A DNA stretch of 64,000 nt, from the NCBI GenBank assembly GCA_009746045.1, contig RPFO01000027.1:1676581-1740580 (forward strand), in the 5' to 3' direction. Below the pieces are notes generated by a model that was given only the letters and a program-made list of their open reading frames with translations, did no database searches and was not told where the DNA came from. The translations under genes and the position numbers were made by a program. Shown one piece after another: positions 1-10,970 of this stretch. The DNA comes from Mesostigma viride (taxonomy: Eukaryota > Streptophyta > Mesostigmatophyceae > Mesostigmatales > Mesostigmataceae). The first letter of the stretch is position 1. Each line of letters opens with the position of its first letter.

Positions 1-1560
1 GTCAAGTCGTCGTCCACGGTGAAGGGAGTGTTCTCGAGCCGCTTGCGGCGTCTGAGAAACGAAATCTTGTCCGCTGGGCTCTCAAAGATGAGAAGAAGCG
101 GAGGCGCCCCTGCCTTACCCCGCGCGCGGGGGAGGCGGTGGGCGATCAGCTTAATCTCATCAAGAAGGCCCATGCGTGCAAGGATTTTGCTCTCAAACAC
201 ACGTGCAAGCTTCTCGGAATTCTCACCTTCCTCCATGTCGAAGTTCTTGAGTATGGCGTTGAGGCTGCGCTTGGCGAGCTCGGCCTCCTCGCGGAGGTCA
301 AGCGTCTGCCGCTGGAGCTGGGCTGCGACGTACGGCGGAGGTGGTGGAGGTGGTATGTTGCTTAAGCATGTCCGCCCAGGTCGTGATGGGAGGAGCATCG
401 CCGGCCAGGCCAGCAGGGGCTGGCTTGGCGGCAATGTCCTTCACTGCCTGGGCCGGCGGTGAGGCCTGCGGTGTTCTGCAGGACCTCGATAGCGATGGCA
501 TAGTTCTTAAGACGCTGGTCGATGTCGAGGAGCTGGGCTTTAATGTCGGCGGTGGAGGTGGAGGTGGCAGTGGAGGTGGAGGCGAGGAGGGTGGAGGTGG
601 AGGTGACGGTGGTGGAAATGTGAGGGAGCTCAGTAGCCAGCGTGCCGCCCATTGCCGCCACATCTGCGGCAAGGGGGGTCACGTGCTGCTGAAAGGCTTC
701 CGTGAGGATGGAGCGGTATGTGGCTGCGGAGATTAATCAATTAATTATTTAATCGACACGTGACTGCGTCACGTGAGCATAAGTCCTCAGTGGGAGGGGA
801 ACATGGGATGGAATGGATGGTATAAGCTACCTAGGTCCCAGTTACAGGGGTGTGGGCACCGCGGCCCGAATCGCTATGAATGCCATACTTGCTGCGGAGA
901 TGGTGGGGGCCCAAATCTCGCCGTCAGACGTCGTCAGCTAGCAGGGAACAGAGAATCATGTGCTGAAGCTCGGGCCGGGGGTAAAGGCCCGTCAGCAGCA
1001 GGTCGCGGCTCTGTTTAAAATCAGTGCCGTCAAATTCCAGTAGGCGGTGGATGCTGTGAAGGTAGAGGCACAGCTCAAGAAGCGAGGCGTAGTCCCCGAA
1101 GAAAATGCAATGCAGAGCAGCGACCGGAGAAATGTTGTTGAACCAGTCGTGATCGTCGGCATGGAAGGAATGGAGCTTGAAACGCGGTTCGCGTGGAAAG
1201 GATGAGCGGCTGCGTTTAGGGTCTGGCGAGGCCGATGGCGAGGCAGGAAGCCCAGGAGGGTGCTGGGCGGCCACCAGTGCGCGACTAGTGTCACCGCTGC
1301 CTGCCGGACCTGAGGGCGAAGCTGCAGCCGAAGCTGCAGACGTATTTTCATTGCCGAGCGCAGCCGCCAGGCTGCGTTGCGTCGAGGCGCGTTTGTCGCC
1401 ATATATTGCGTAATAGCGTCGGAAAATTATATCAGCATGTGCGTCATAGAAAGACGCGTCGACTGTGATATTCACGGCTAAATTCGGTACTCAAACGTGA
1501 AAGTTATGAGCGCCGCCGTTAGCCATGGCTACCTCGTGGCTCGTACTATCTAATCTAACT
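1..1560 (-). mobile_element. LINE A: ORF1 region of a non-LTR retrotransposon, broken, runs off the left edge
   Basis: Read on the minus strand from about 1527, this is the first ORF of a LINE. An N-terminal Ala/Ser/Pro-rich part is followed by a Thr/Ser-rich helical stretch (about 680-360) and then an L1-ORF1-like RNA-binding region (about 330-1) with the motifs NFDMEEGEN, AHRLPR and FLRRRKRLE. The same ORF1 is present in a second copy at 33480-35163, which confirms the unit. This copy is dead: there is an in-frame stop shortly after the start (near 1494), further stops, and a short LINE tail inserted at 734-890. The rest of the element would lie left of position 1. Confidence 0.75.
734..890 (-). 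mobile_element. 5'-truncated LINE 3'-end copy inserted in LINE A ORF1
   Basis: This 157 bp copy of the LINE 3' UTR carries the palindrome CACGTGACTGCGTCACGTG and a TTAA-rich tail. It is flanked by an 11 bp direct repeat gctgcggagat (723-733 and 891-901). Removing the insert and one repeat makes the ORF1 reading continuous and colinear with the other ORF1 copy, so this is a real retrotransposition event. Confidence 0.85.
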
Positions 1561-1620
1561 ATCTAATCTAACTAGGTCTTAGATTACTTACTTACTTACT
1601 TACTTAATTACTTAATTACT

Positions 1621-1725
1621 TAATCAATTGATGAATAGACACGTGACTGCGTCACGTGAGCATAAGTCCTCTCCTCGGTAGTTGGCGGGGTCGTCAGGGG
1701 AACCTTTGTTTTTCTTCACGTTGGA
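1621..1725 (-). mobile_element. Chimeric LINE fragment (3' tail joined to an RT piece)
   Basis: The terminal hairpin of the LINE 3' UTR (about 1638-1670) is joined directly to about 45 bp matching the RT coding region seen at 37190-37235. The intervening 3' UTR and coding sequence are missing. A deletion or template switch would explain it. Confidence 0.55.
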
Positions 1726-2582
1726 AAGTTGCAAGCTGCAAAAAGCTAGGTACGCTACTTTGTAGCGGTAGAGCTACGCTACACGCGGCAGATTGCTCCC
1801 CTTTGAGCCAGCCGCAACATAACTATAAACTAAGCAGATAGCTCAGAAACGGCATGCGCCCAGGCCACCATCCACGGACTTAGGAAATAGGCTAAGTAGA
1901 TTGAGACATGTGCTACATATCCCAGCAAGGCAAATTATGGGCTAGTGCCAGGGGACATGCATGGACATTATCATCATCGATGACGTGCTAGAGTGTTTGC
2001 CACATAGTTCTATAAGCCACAACCCACAAATCTGTGGGGAAGACACGTGCGACAAACTAATTAATAGCACGTGACCGCGTCACGTGAGCATAAATTCTCA
2101 AGGTAACATTTGATGGAATGGAATGGGTGCCTATTTGGCCTCGTTGCAGGGTTACGGGCGCGAAGGCCCGAATCACTGGTTCTACCGAATTTGGTCACAC
2201 GCGTTACCCCCACAGACTTAGGGTTGGTATCCTTCACCACCACCTGCCATTTCTCTTCACGAGTAATCCAGCCTGCCTCCAGATCACAGATAAGCCGGGA
2301 GGCTGCCTGAGCTTGAGCTTGTTCTTCCTAGGATAGAGCATGTCCAGGCCTAGCCTATCAAGGAGCCTATCGCGTGAATTCCATAATTCAATAACAATCT
2401 TATACTTGGCTGAATGATGAGTCGTGGCATATGCTGGCGATGCCCCTGGCCCCCACGCACTACTCATCGTGCTCGCCTCTCCACGACTTGTGAGGTTTCA
2501 GCTGCATGACCAGCAAATGGAGGCACATCTAAACTATAATGCTATTGAATGAGACAGCCGATAATATACCTATAGTATGTAA
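1726..2582. other. Gene-free stretch downstream of UCHL5
   Basis: Apart from an old LINE 3'-end copy at 2068-2345, no supported gene is seen here. It includes the 3' flank of the minus-strand UCHL5 gene. Confidence 0.5.
2068..2345 (-). mobile_element. Diverged LINE 3'-end copy
   Basis: Colinear with the LINE 3' end at 35650-35930: it has the hairpin-like CACGTGACCGCGTCACGTG, then segments matching the UTR and the end of ORF2. It carries many substitutions and is clearly older than the other copies in the window. Confidence 0.65.
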
Positions 2583-5500
2583 CTAATGGTGCTGGCCGAA
2601 TGTCATGCCCGCGGCCTGCTCCTCCTGCTTCTGCAACGCTTTCTTGATGAGGGGCCCCAGCGACCCGTTCTCCGCGAGCAGACGCAGGAAGTTGTACACA
2701 AAGGGGATGTAGTTATGCTGCCGCCGAACGTTTTCCTCCTTCCAGCGCCGGAACTTGTGGTCCTCCATCTCATGGGCCTCATTGATCATGGCGACCTGGG
2801 GATGCGAGTAGACATAATTCAATTATTATGCGTAGACATAATTCAATTATTAGTTGCCATGATGAGGACGCAAGTAGACATTGAAAAGCAGGGGTGGAAA
2901 AAAACAATAGAAGAGCAATCAAGCAGCGTGCTGGCCCTAAACGGACATGCAAGCAGAGAAACAGCCATCCCAGAAAGTTGGGCAATGACCGACAGGTACA
3001 GCCCAAACACCAGCACTTTCCAGGCCCGATCCAAAGGCAATTTATACCGTCAGCCGATCAAAACAATACGATACGCAAGGGAGCAAGACTTATAATTTAA
3101 AAAATAAGGGTCGAAGACCCAGCATAGATTAACCCTTCAATATCAAAGAGACAACCAGCGCAGGCAAGGAGGAATCTGGACCATGGAAGCTCGAGCCTGG
3201 TGTTATCTTATCCGCTTTTGTCGAGTCGTTCAGGATGATGGAAATGAATGGAGGTGGGTGTGTAGCCGTGGAGAGATAAAAGCATGGCTGTAACATTCCT
3301 CAAGACATAGACCGTATCGCTAAAAACAACCTCGCGTGATCAGGGCAGCTGGTCCTAGCGGCCAAGGGTGTCCAGTTGTAAGCAACACTGCTGCGATCGC
3401 TCTCCCGCCCTTTAATACACTTAACCCTTCAATATGTCCGGTCTTGACAGACCAGGAGACCACCTGACTGTTGTAGGGGGGGGGTTAGGGTTTAGGGTTT
3501 GACCAGTCAGTTAGGACCAGGAAATCACCATGACACATGGGGAAACGAACTAGAAGCATACAGGACGGGTTACACATTCACTAGATGAGAGAAAAGAACA
3601 ACTGGCCTATGGAACATGGTCACAAAAAACAAAACCATATGATGGACCCGCGTTCTCCAGGCGCACGTCGGGTGCCATAACATCATTAGCTAGATTTACT
3701 TTTATTTTTGCAATACTTATATTTTAGGAATGTGATAGCTTTCGACAAACCTCCGCCAGCAGCCGCCCGAGTACCAGCACACCGTAACGTTTCAGGAACG
3801 GAATTATACATCCAAGACAAGATCGCCTACCAATGATAGCAAAAAAAACTTGACAGGCCACCGACCCCACTACCAGACATGCTTGCTCATCTCACCCAGC
3901 AGCCCGCTCAAGCCCATAACGTTATTTGCTAGACATAAGTAGACTAGAGTGATACGCCAGCATTTGGCGTACCTCAGCTCACAGCCGGTTCAATGCCATA
4001 CGATCATTTCCTAGATTCAATGACATAGACAGATGACAGCTGTCGTAATACGCCCCCGTTTGGCATACGTCCGCCAGCAGCCACAAACCACCCGCCAACT
4101 AGTAGTACTAGAGTAAGAGAACTAGCAGTAATAGACTAAGATAACCAGTAGTATAAGACTAATAGAAAACGGCCATAGGCAACATTATTATGAAAACAGC
4201 CACACGCAACACTATTACTGACCTCCGCCAGCACCCCGTTCAATGCCGCGTTGACCCCCTCGAGCGTGTCTGGTAACCCCAACGTCCCCCCCGCCCCCGT
4301 GGCCGCCGCCGTGGCGCCTGCCACGGGCGCTGGGGGCGCCCCCGCCCCCTCCCCCCCATCCACCTGCATCCCATCCACTTCGGCTTCTGCCCGCCCACCC
4401 GGGGCCTCTCCACCCTCGCCCCCACCAAACTCTGCACCCTCGCCCCCACGCGCCCTGCTCTCGTCCGCACCCCCGGCACCCGCGGCGGCGGCAGCGTCAA
4501 CCGCGGCGGCCTTGCGTTGCTGCTCGGCCTCTAATTCTGCCCGCCGCACCAGCAGCCGGTTCTGGCGGTCGCGCGCAGACTTGAGGCGCTCGCGCAGGAT
4601 GCTCCGCCGGTCCCTGGCCAGGGTGGGTGATGGGGGGGCAATCGATATGATTTTGAAAGGAATTTTTAGATAGGATAGGATAAGGGAGGCAGCGGGAAAA
4701 AGGGTGCAGGGTGGGCGCGGCATAGGGAGGAAAGAGTTATTGAGAAAACAAATGTTAACAATGAATATCGGTGATTGTCGATAATGATAATGATAATGAT
4801 AATGATAATGATAATGATAATGATAATGATAATGATAATGATCATGATATTGATAATGATATCGTCGGTGATGATAATGATAATTATAATGATAATGATG
4901 AATGTTGATGATTGTCTAAACATTACCGGGGGAGGGCGTGAGGAAAGGGGGCAGAAATTTGAATAAAATTCAACTTAATAAGGGAGAGAATCATGCAGAG
5001 AGGGCCAAAGGGGAAGAGAGACGGAGGGGGAAGTATAGCCATGAATTTTTAGACTTAAAGGCAGCCAGCAGGCGGAAATCGCGAACCGGGGGAAAGCATC
5101 CTGACGAAGAGGAAGGCGGGGGGTGGGGGGTGGGGGGGGGGGGGGAATGGGAAAGAAAGGGCAGATGGTTGTGGCACACGCGGACAGGAGGAGGCAGCAA
5201 GCTTGAAAATGGTTGGCTATGGTGAACCAGGCTCTCTCAACACTCTACCTTTATGCTCAACTTTATGCTCAACTTTATGCTCAACTTTATGCTCTCTTTA
5301 CGCCAACCGGAAGAGAAAAGGAGCGCCTACATTATGCGTTGTCCAATCCATGCTTAATTTTCCCTATCAGAACTCCCTATATGACCACTCCTACCTAAGC
5401 ACTCACTCGTGATTGTTTCCGCTTCACGCAAGCCCAATGAGCACTCCCTCTATATCCAACTATATCCAGGCACTCACCGAATCATAGTTACTTTACTCCA

Positions 5501-8500
5501 ACAAGCACCAACTTCACCAACGGCCACAAATAGCACCCACTTCATGACGGACACAACTACCACTCACTTACACGACGGCCGCAACTAGCACCAGCCACTT
5601 CATGACGGACACATAGACCACTTACTTTATGACGGCCATCAGGTTGAACCGGATCTCTGAATCTGCATACTTGTCGATCCGCCCCTGAATCACCGGCCTG
5701 ACCACATCCAACCACGACGGATACTTGCTGGCGTGGTCCTCACCAGCCGTGCCGCCGCCACCACCGCCATCTCCCGCTGCCTTGCCACCTTGACCAGCCG
5801 CATCACCAGAGGGGCCCACCCCCGTGCTGCTCGCGTTCGGGTCGCTAGCCACCACATCTGCACGGGAAGAGGCGCCGCCCGAGGAGGGCCCTTCGGCCTC
5901 CATGTCGACATCCCCCCCCTCAGCCGCCCCCGGAGCCGTCGCGCCCCCCCCCCGCCAGAATTCCCACCGCCCGAATTCCCATGGCTGCTGGAATGAGCCC
6001 CGCTAGACTGCGCTCCCATATGAGAGGGAGGATCACCCCCTGAGATGCCCGACGATGTGGCGCTCCCTCCCCCGCCGCCCGCCGAGCCGGCCACTTCTGG
6101 GGCTGGCGATGGGGCCGGAGGCGCAGGGGTGGTTGCGGCGGGGAGGATTACTCCGCGGCCCTCGCGGCACTCTCCCAGCGCGATGGGACCCTGCTTGAGC
6201 CCGTCGAGCTCGTACAGGGTGCCGGAGACCGGCAGGTAGCTGATGAAGTGGAAGACGTCGTCATCATCCTTGGCCGCGACCTGGACAAGGAAAACGGGAC
6301 TTGTTCATTAGAAAGAACGATTGTGCAAACATACGGTCGTGCATATAACATGAAAAAGGGGCAACAAGTCCGGGAAAGAAAACCGACTGCTGAAGTGGCA
6401 GACACCATCGGCTTCAGTGACCTTGACCTGATGAAGTTGAAGACAGGAAAGAGTAGGTACGGGAAAGAAGGAATTTGTGTAAGGGAACCATTAACTTGAG
6501 GTGTTCCCTTGCAGCGACTTGCAGCCGGCGGAGAAGGGAGGGGGGAGGGAGGAAAAGAGTACAGTTTGAAAAGGGAAAGAAAACCGTCATGTCAGTGTAA
6601 AAATAAGCGGGGGAGGAGAACAAAAGGCCTGGGCCATTTAAAGCCAGTGGCAGGAAGCCAGCCATCGCGAAGGCATGCCTCACGCCAGTATTCCCTCCAT
6701 TCAAAATAATGTATACGCACACTTCCAGAAGTTGATGGGACACCAACGCATGTACCAGCTAGCCCTACCCGCTGCACCTAACTGGTCATGCTGCACGCAC
6801 CCCACCTGGTCAGGCCGGTTATTTCCTCCTTGGAACAAGAAGGTCTACCACCAACTTCAAACCAGACATGACCAACCAAATTTTTACCACGAGGTCTACT
6901 CAACGCTGTACCAGATGCGCGAGTCTGCCCCCAAAGTACAGGTAAGCTGAACAAGACATGCGGAGTTGACCACCAACCTCACCACAAACAATTACACAAA
7001 ATAAGCTAGAATGAAAAATTCCAAAGCTAACTGTACCCGCCGCTCCCACCTGATCATTGTGCAGGAAGGGCTTGGGGCGGGGCATTTTTCTCCTTCGAAT
7101 GATACCATGTGCCACACACTAGTCGACAACAGGCATACTATTGTAGTCGACCACCCCAGTTGCCACACGAACATCGGCCCACCTGGTCATCGTGCAGGAA
7201 GGGCTCGGGCCGGGCGAAGGAATTATGGGCGGTGCGGATCTGGTCGCTGTTGCTGATGGCCAGCCCCTTGAGCTCCGGCGGGAAACTGGAGTTTTAGATA
7301 AAATATATTCCAATAGGACAGCGCAACGCCCCACAGGCCGACACACAACGATCCCTTGAGCTCTGGCTGGAAACTGGCGAACTTTTGTTAGATAAAACGC
7401 ATTCAAACAAAATGCGGCAGCACTCACCAGGCTGGCACATAACAATCCTTGGAGGGAGCAATCCTTGGTGGGAAGCTGGTGAGGTGTGGCATCAAGATGC
7501 AACCGCGCAGGGCAGGGTCTATGGTTGTACACGTCATCGTGTCACGTAACTGATCGGGCAGCGGTGGAGCCCTGGCCAAGTTTGGCTACAACAGCCCAAA
7601 ATTATTATCAAAAGCAAATCTGGATGAACGATTCAGGCCAAAAATGCCTGAATCGAATTCGTATGAATCAATATGAACTTACAGCCCAAGTGTTTAGCAC
7701 ATATTCAAGTAAAAGATGCACAATTGCACGATTAGGCACCGAGATCTGGTGGGAAGCTGGCGAAAACCTTGTGACCAATGGATGAGAGATATCGTATTTT
7801 CTCGTATTTAGGCAAGTAACGTCACAGGTGAGCAAAAGGTTTCCGCACAATATTAACCTAACTTTATTGGTGCGCGCGCCTGTGGGAACCCTAAGGAAAA
7901 CATCCCTGGTGAACTAATAAAAAAATTGGCAATTTTCAAGCACTGAACCGTATCAATTTGGAAATGAAAAGTGGACTTTTGATTGCCTTCATTCATGGGC
8001 GCGCTGGCGAGAAAGAAAGAGCGGGCGTCAATACTAGTATAGAAATACAGCAAATAGCCATTGGCACCTAGGAAACTGCCAGAAAACTTGGCAAAAATAC
8101 CTCCAAATGCAAGACCTTAAAAGGACCTTAGAAGGATAGAAGCAAGCCATTGACAGCAAGTATCCAAAATGGCCATCCGAAGCCGCCATTACTTGAGGCT
8201 CCAGCCTCTTGCAGGTGGGATTGGGTGCTGGCGGTCACATTGAGTTGAGCACGGGATCGAGCGCGTTGTCACAGTAATCAGAGCGATCAAAATGATTTAT
8301 GCTGGATTGGGGAGTTGCTAAAGTGGGGACTTTGACAACAGTGAATACATGCTTTGTGACTTGAGAACCCTGACAAAGGAGTGTGCTGCCCTAACATAAG
8401 ATACGGGTCGGATTATTTCTTATTACAACATAATCAACCTATTCGGATCTTGGAATGTATTCTTATTTTGTCAGCACAACAGCGGCCCACACGGGTTCTA

Positions 8501-9527
8501 AATATTCACATGCTGTGTGTGCTAATACTAGAAATGCAACCGACGTGCAAGCAGAGCGGTAAGAGGGGGGGCTAACGCAGGCTGACCAACCCCCCAGGCT
8601 GGGCAAAGTAGCATGTCATCTCAAGCTCTTTCAAAATGAGCGACGAAAATAGAAAATAATTGTGTGGGGGGGGGGGAATGGATTCACAGCCAAGAAGGGA
8701 GGACGAAAGTAAAAGCCAGGGTGCGAGTGGAGTGAGGGATGGAGAAACAATCCAATCAGAAAAAGCCGTACACGCCAAAATGTAATTGACAGAAATTTTG
8801 ACATACTCTTTGGTGAACTCCTTGAATTCTCGCAGGGTGGGACCCAGCTCGATGCCCTGGGCATTCAGGAGGATGGAGAGAATGGCCTGTGTTGCACATG
8901 CGTTGTTGATGACCTGGCGTGCACAGGGATGAAACGCGTTAACGGATAGGTGGCGCAATTCGATGAGTTTATTAGCAGAAAGTGGGGCCAGCGCTCCACG
9001 CCCCCCGAGCATCACTCAACAAAGCCGAAGGTATGTCTAGATATATCTAGACCAGCTGCAAAGCATCAGACAGTGGTAATGCTTGCTGGCCAGAAAAAAA
9101 TAGCAGAAGCACGACAAATTCCCTAGCACTGCGACCGATAGGACACAGGTTACCTGGTTGGCAAAGAAAACGCGACCGTCGTGGTTCGCAGTTGGCCGAC
9201 TGTCTGTCTCTCCATGTCGCCACTTAAATAGAAAAATCAACCCGTATATGGGCTCCAAGGCGTCAAGTGACTCCCTATCCAGGGAGTACAGCTCTTCGAC
9301 TTGCACCCCTTCAACGCCAATGGCATTAATCATCTCCGTAAACACTGCGGTCGCGAAAAACGCAGGCAAGGACCACACACACACACACACACAAACAGAG
9401 AGTTCAGCATGAACCGTTTCGCGTGTGCACCACTTACGCAGCCAGGGCTTCCTGCAGCAGTGCACAAATGCTACCAAACGCGAAACGCCGCACCTCCTGG
9501 ATCGGACTCGATCGTTGCCCACGACAT
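2583..9527 (-). CDS. UCHL5: Ubiquitin carboxyl-terminal hydrolase, UCHL5/UCH37 type (7 exons)
   Basis: Cysteine protease that trims ubiquitin chains; the family works on the 26S proteasome through RPN13 (established for the family). Proposed exons on the minus strand: 9527-9494, 9344-9154, 8913-8807, 7285-7183, 6280-5626, 4613-4223, 2795-2583, with matching phases and GT-AG borders. The first exon encodes only [11 protein letters not shown]. Catalytic features: oxyanion Gln75, Cys81 in NNACATQA, His156 in [11 protein letters not shown], Asp171 in YELDGL. The C-terminal UCH37 helix region begins [10 protein letters not shown] (about residue 335) and ends with a conserved [11 protein letters not shown] segment. 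About 564 residues are predicted against about 330 usual; the excess is a Gly/Ser/Ala-rich insert of about 150 residues (184-334) plus an Ala/Gly-rich stretch in exon 6. Exon 5 needs one extra base at the 10-C run 5944-5953 to stay in frame, probably a sequencing error. Confidence 0.9.
3141..3293 (-). mobile_element. LINE subfamily 2 3'-UTR fragment in the last UCHL5 intron
   Basis: Colinear with 50098-50285, where the same sequence lies directly downstream of a LINE ORF2 in the same orientation. Related pieces lie at 32266-32380, 32638-32672 and (opposite strand) 62692-62868. Several copies share the same edge, TATCAARGAGAC in plus-strand reading. Confidence 0.6.
3478..3503. repeat. Short telomere-like TTTAGGG tract
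   Basis: A G-run is followed by GGTTAGGGTTTAGGGTTT. Similar short motifs occur at 22438-22462 and, as complement, near 27003-27020. TTTAGGG is the plant-type telomere unit; here the tracts are only two or three units long. Confidence 0.4.
4783..4850. repeat. AATGAT microsatellite in a UCHL5 intron
   Basis: About 11 tandem AATGAT units with a decayed continuation to about 4905, inside the intron between exons 5 and 6 of UCHL5. Confidence 0.9.
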
Positions 9528-10970
9528 GGCTGCCGGTGTTTGCGCTGCAGGTGCTCAGAGCTTTCCACACGTTAAGGAAAATTCAGCTACCTACACGGGA
9601 AGGAAGAAATAGAGAGCTAAGTCCCCGACTGCAGGCATTTCTGTTCTTGGCTTGGCTCAGTTGGCCAGGGCTGGTAAGCTAACATGTACATGTATTCCCC
9701 CACGCGTGAGCCTTTTCCACGACGTAGCCTTGACAGTTGGCGGGTCTTTATGATTTTTTACGTCCTGGTGCGCGGCACCAGTGCACTGTACGTGCACAGT
9801 CAGTCAATTGGATCCCACGCAGGCACATCAGCAGTGAGCAGTCAGCACTGCGCAGGGCAGGGGTACTGTAGCGGGCCTGTTTTTTTTTTTTACGTTCCGA
9901 GAAAGGCCCGGAAAACTCATTACGCTCCGGCCCCTGTCGGCATTTCCCCGCCATCAGCATGCGTCAGATATGCTCAAATGCGCCCAGCGCCTTGCAAAAG
10001 CGCGGCAGAATCATACCAAAATAATACCCCGTGCAACGTGCGTAGAGTGACCACCTGGCTCCTAGACGCAAAGTTACAGTGACTCGACGACTCGACACGA
10101 CCTGGTGCAGGACGCCTGGTGTACCACAGTAGTGTAGTGACTGCAGAATGCAGATGCATGGTCGTTTACAAATAATCAAGTAACGTGCGTGTTTGCAACT
10201 TGCCCGTTGAAACTCTACGGCGGAGCCAATTTTCGGAAGAACCTCACCCTTCTGCTTGCAAATTCGGGACAAATTCGGTGGATGGATGGATGGATGGATG
10301 GATGGATTGTCGGATTTTCATCCCCTATTCCTATGTTTTCTCACGTGTACGGCCTTATCAAGTAACGTGCGTGTTTGCAACTTGCCCGTTGAAACTCTAC
10401 GGCGGAGCCAATTTTCGGAAGAACCTCACCCTTATGCTTGCAAATTCGGGACAAATTCGGTGGATGTATGTATGGATGGATGTATGTATGGATGGATTGA
10501 CGGATTTTCATCCCCTATTCCTATGTTTTCTCACGTGTACGGCCTTATAAGCTTCGCCAATTCTGGCGAACCTGACGGTTCTTCCGAAAATTGGCTCCGC
10601 CTGATAAGCTTCGCCAATTCTGGCGAACCTAACGGTTCTTCCGAAAATTGGCTCCGCCAGATTATTGGAAATGACGTGTAAGATAATAAGGACTGCGTAA
10701 CCGAGTGCTCGGTAAATTGCCGACCGTGGTTGATCACTGCGTAATTCTCGTTGGTGTAGTAACCAAAATTGCAGCGTCCATGGCTGGGGCTGCGAATCGA
10801 CGGCGTGGTTGTCGCTAACGACGGCATCGTTGGGTCACCCGCTGGCTGATATATTTCGCCATTTGGCCCGCTTTTCCCCCGTGAACTTTCCGACATTATG
10901 CATACAAGGGGGACCTTATGACAGCGACGGAATCCTGTAGCCTAATCGAATTCTGTCTTCGCGGCGCGAC
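9528..10970. promoter_or_regulatory. Divergent intergenic region between UCHL5 and NT5DC
   Basis: The two genes start back to back 1.44 kb apart, so both promoters should lie here. No core promoter element is clear. The dominant structure is the repeat block at 10176-10658. The window also holds several CACGTG-type motifs, but none can be assigned a function. Confidence 0.45.
10176..10658. repeat. Tandem plus inverted repeat block in the divergent promoter region
   Basis: A 182 bp unit occurs twice (10176-10357, 10358-10546), each with a short run of 4 bp GGAT-type repeats. A 56 bp unit follows twice (10547-10602, 10603-10658). A 25 bp segment starting ggcggagccaatttt in each 182 bp unit (10219, 10401) recurs as its reverse complement in each 56 bp unit (10577-10601, 10634-10658), so the block can fold into long hairpins. 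Confidence 0.85.

Noticed and set aside
4240-4673. Plus-strand Pro/Ala-rich frame of 140 codons
   Set aside because: Antisense shadow of the Ala/Gly-rich part of UCHL5 exon 6.
10531-10896. Minus-strand 121-codon frame beginning MSESSRGKSG in the divergent promoter region
   Set aside because: Its second half is the 56 bp repeat read twice; the first half has no recognisable family. It could be an upstream exon, but nothing supports that.
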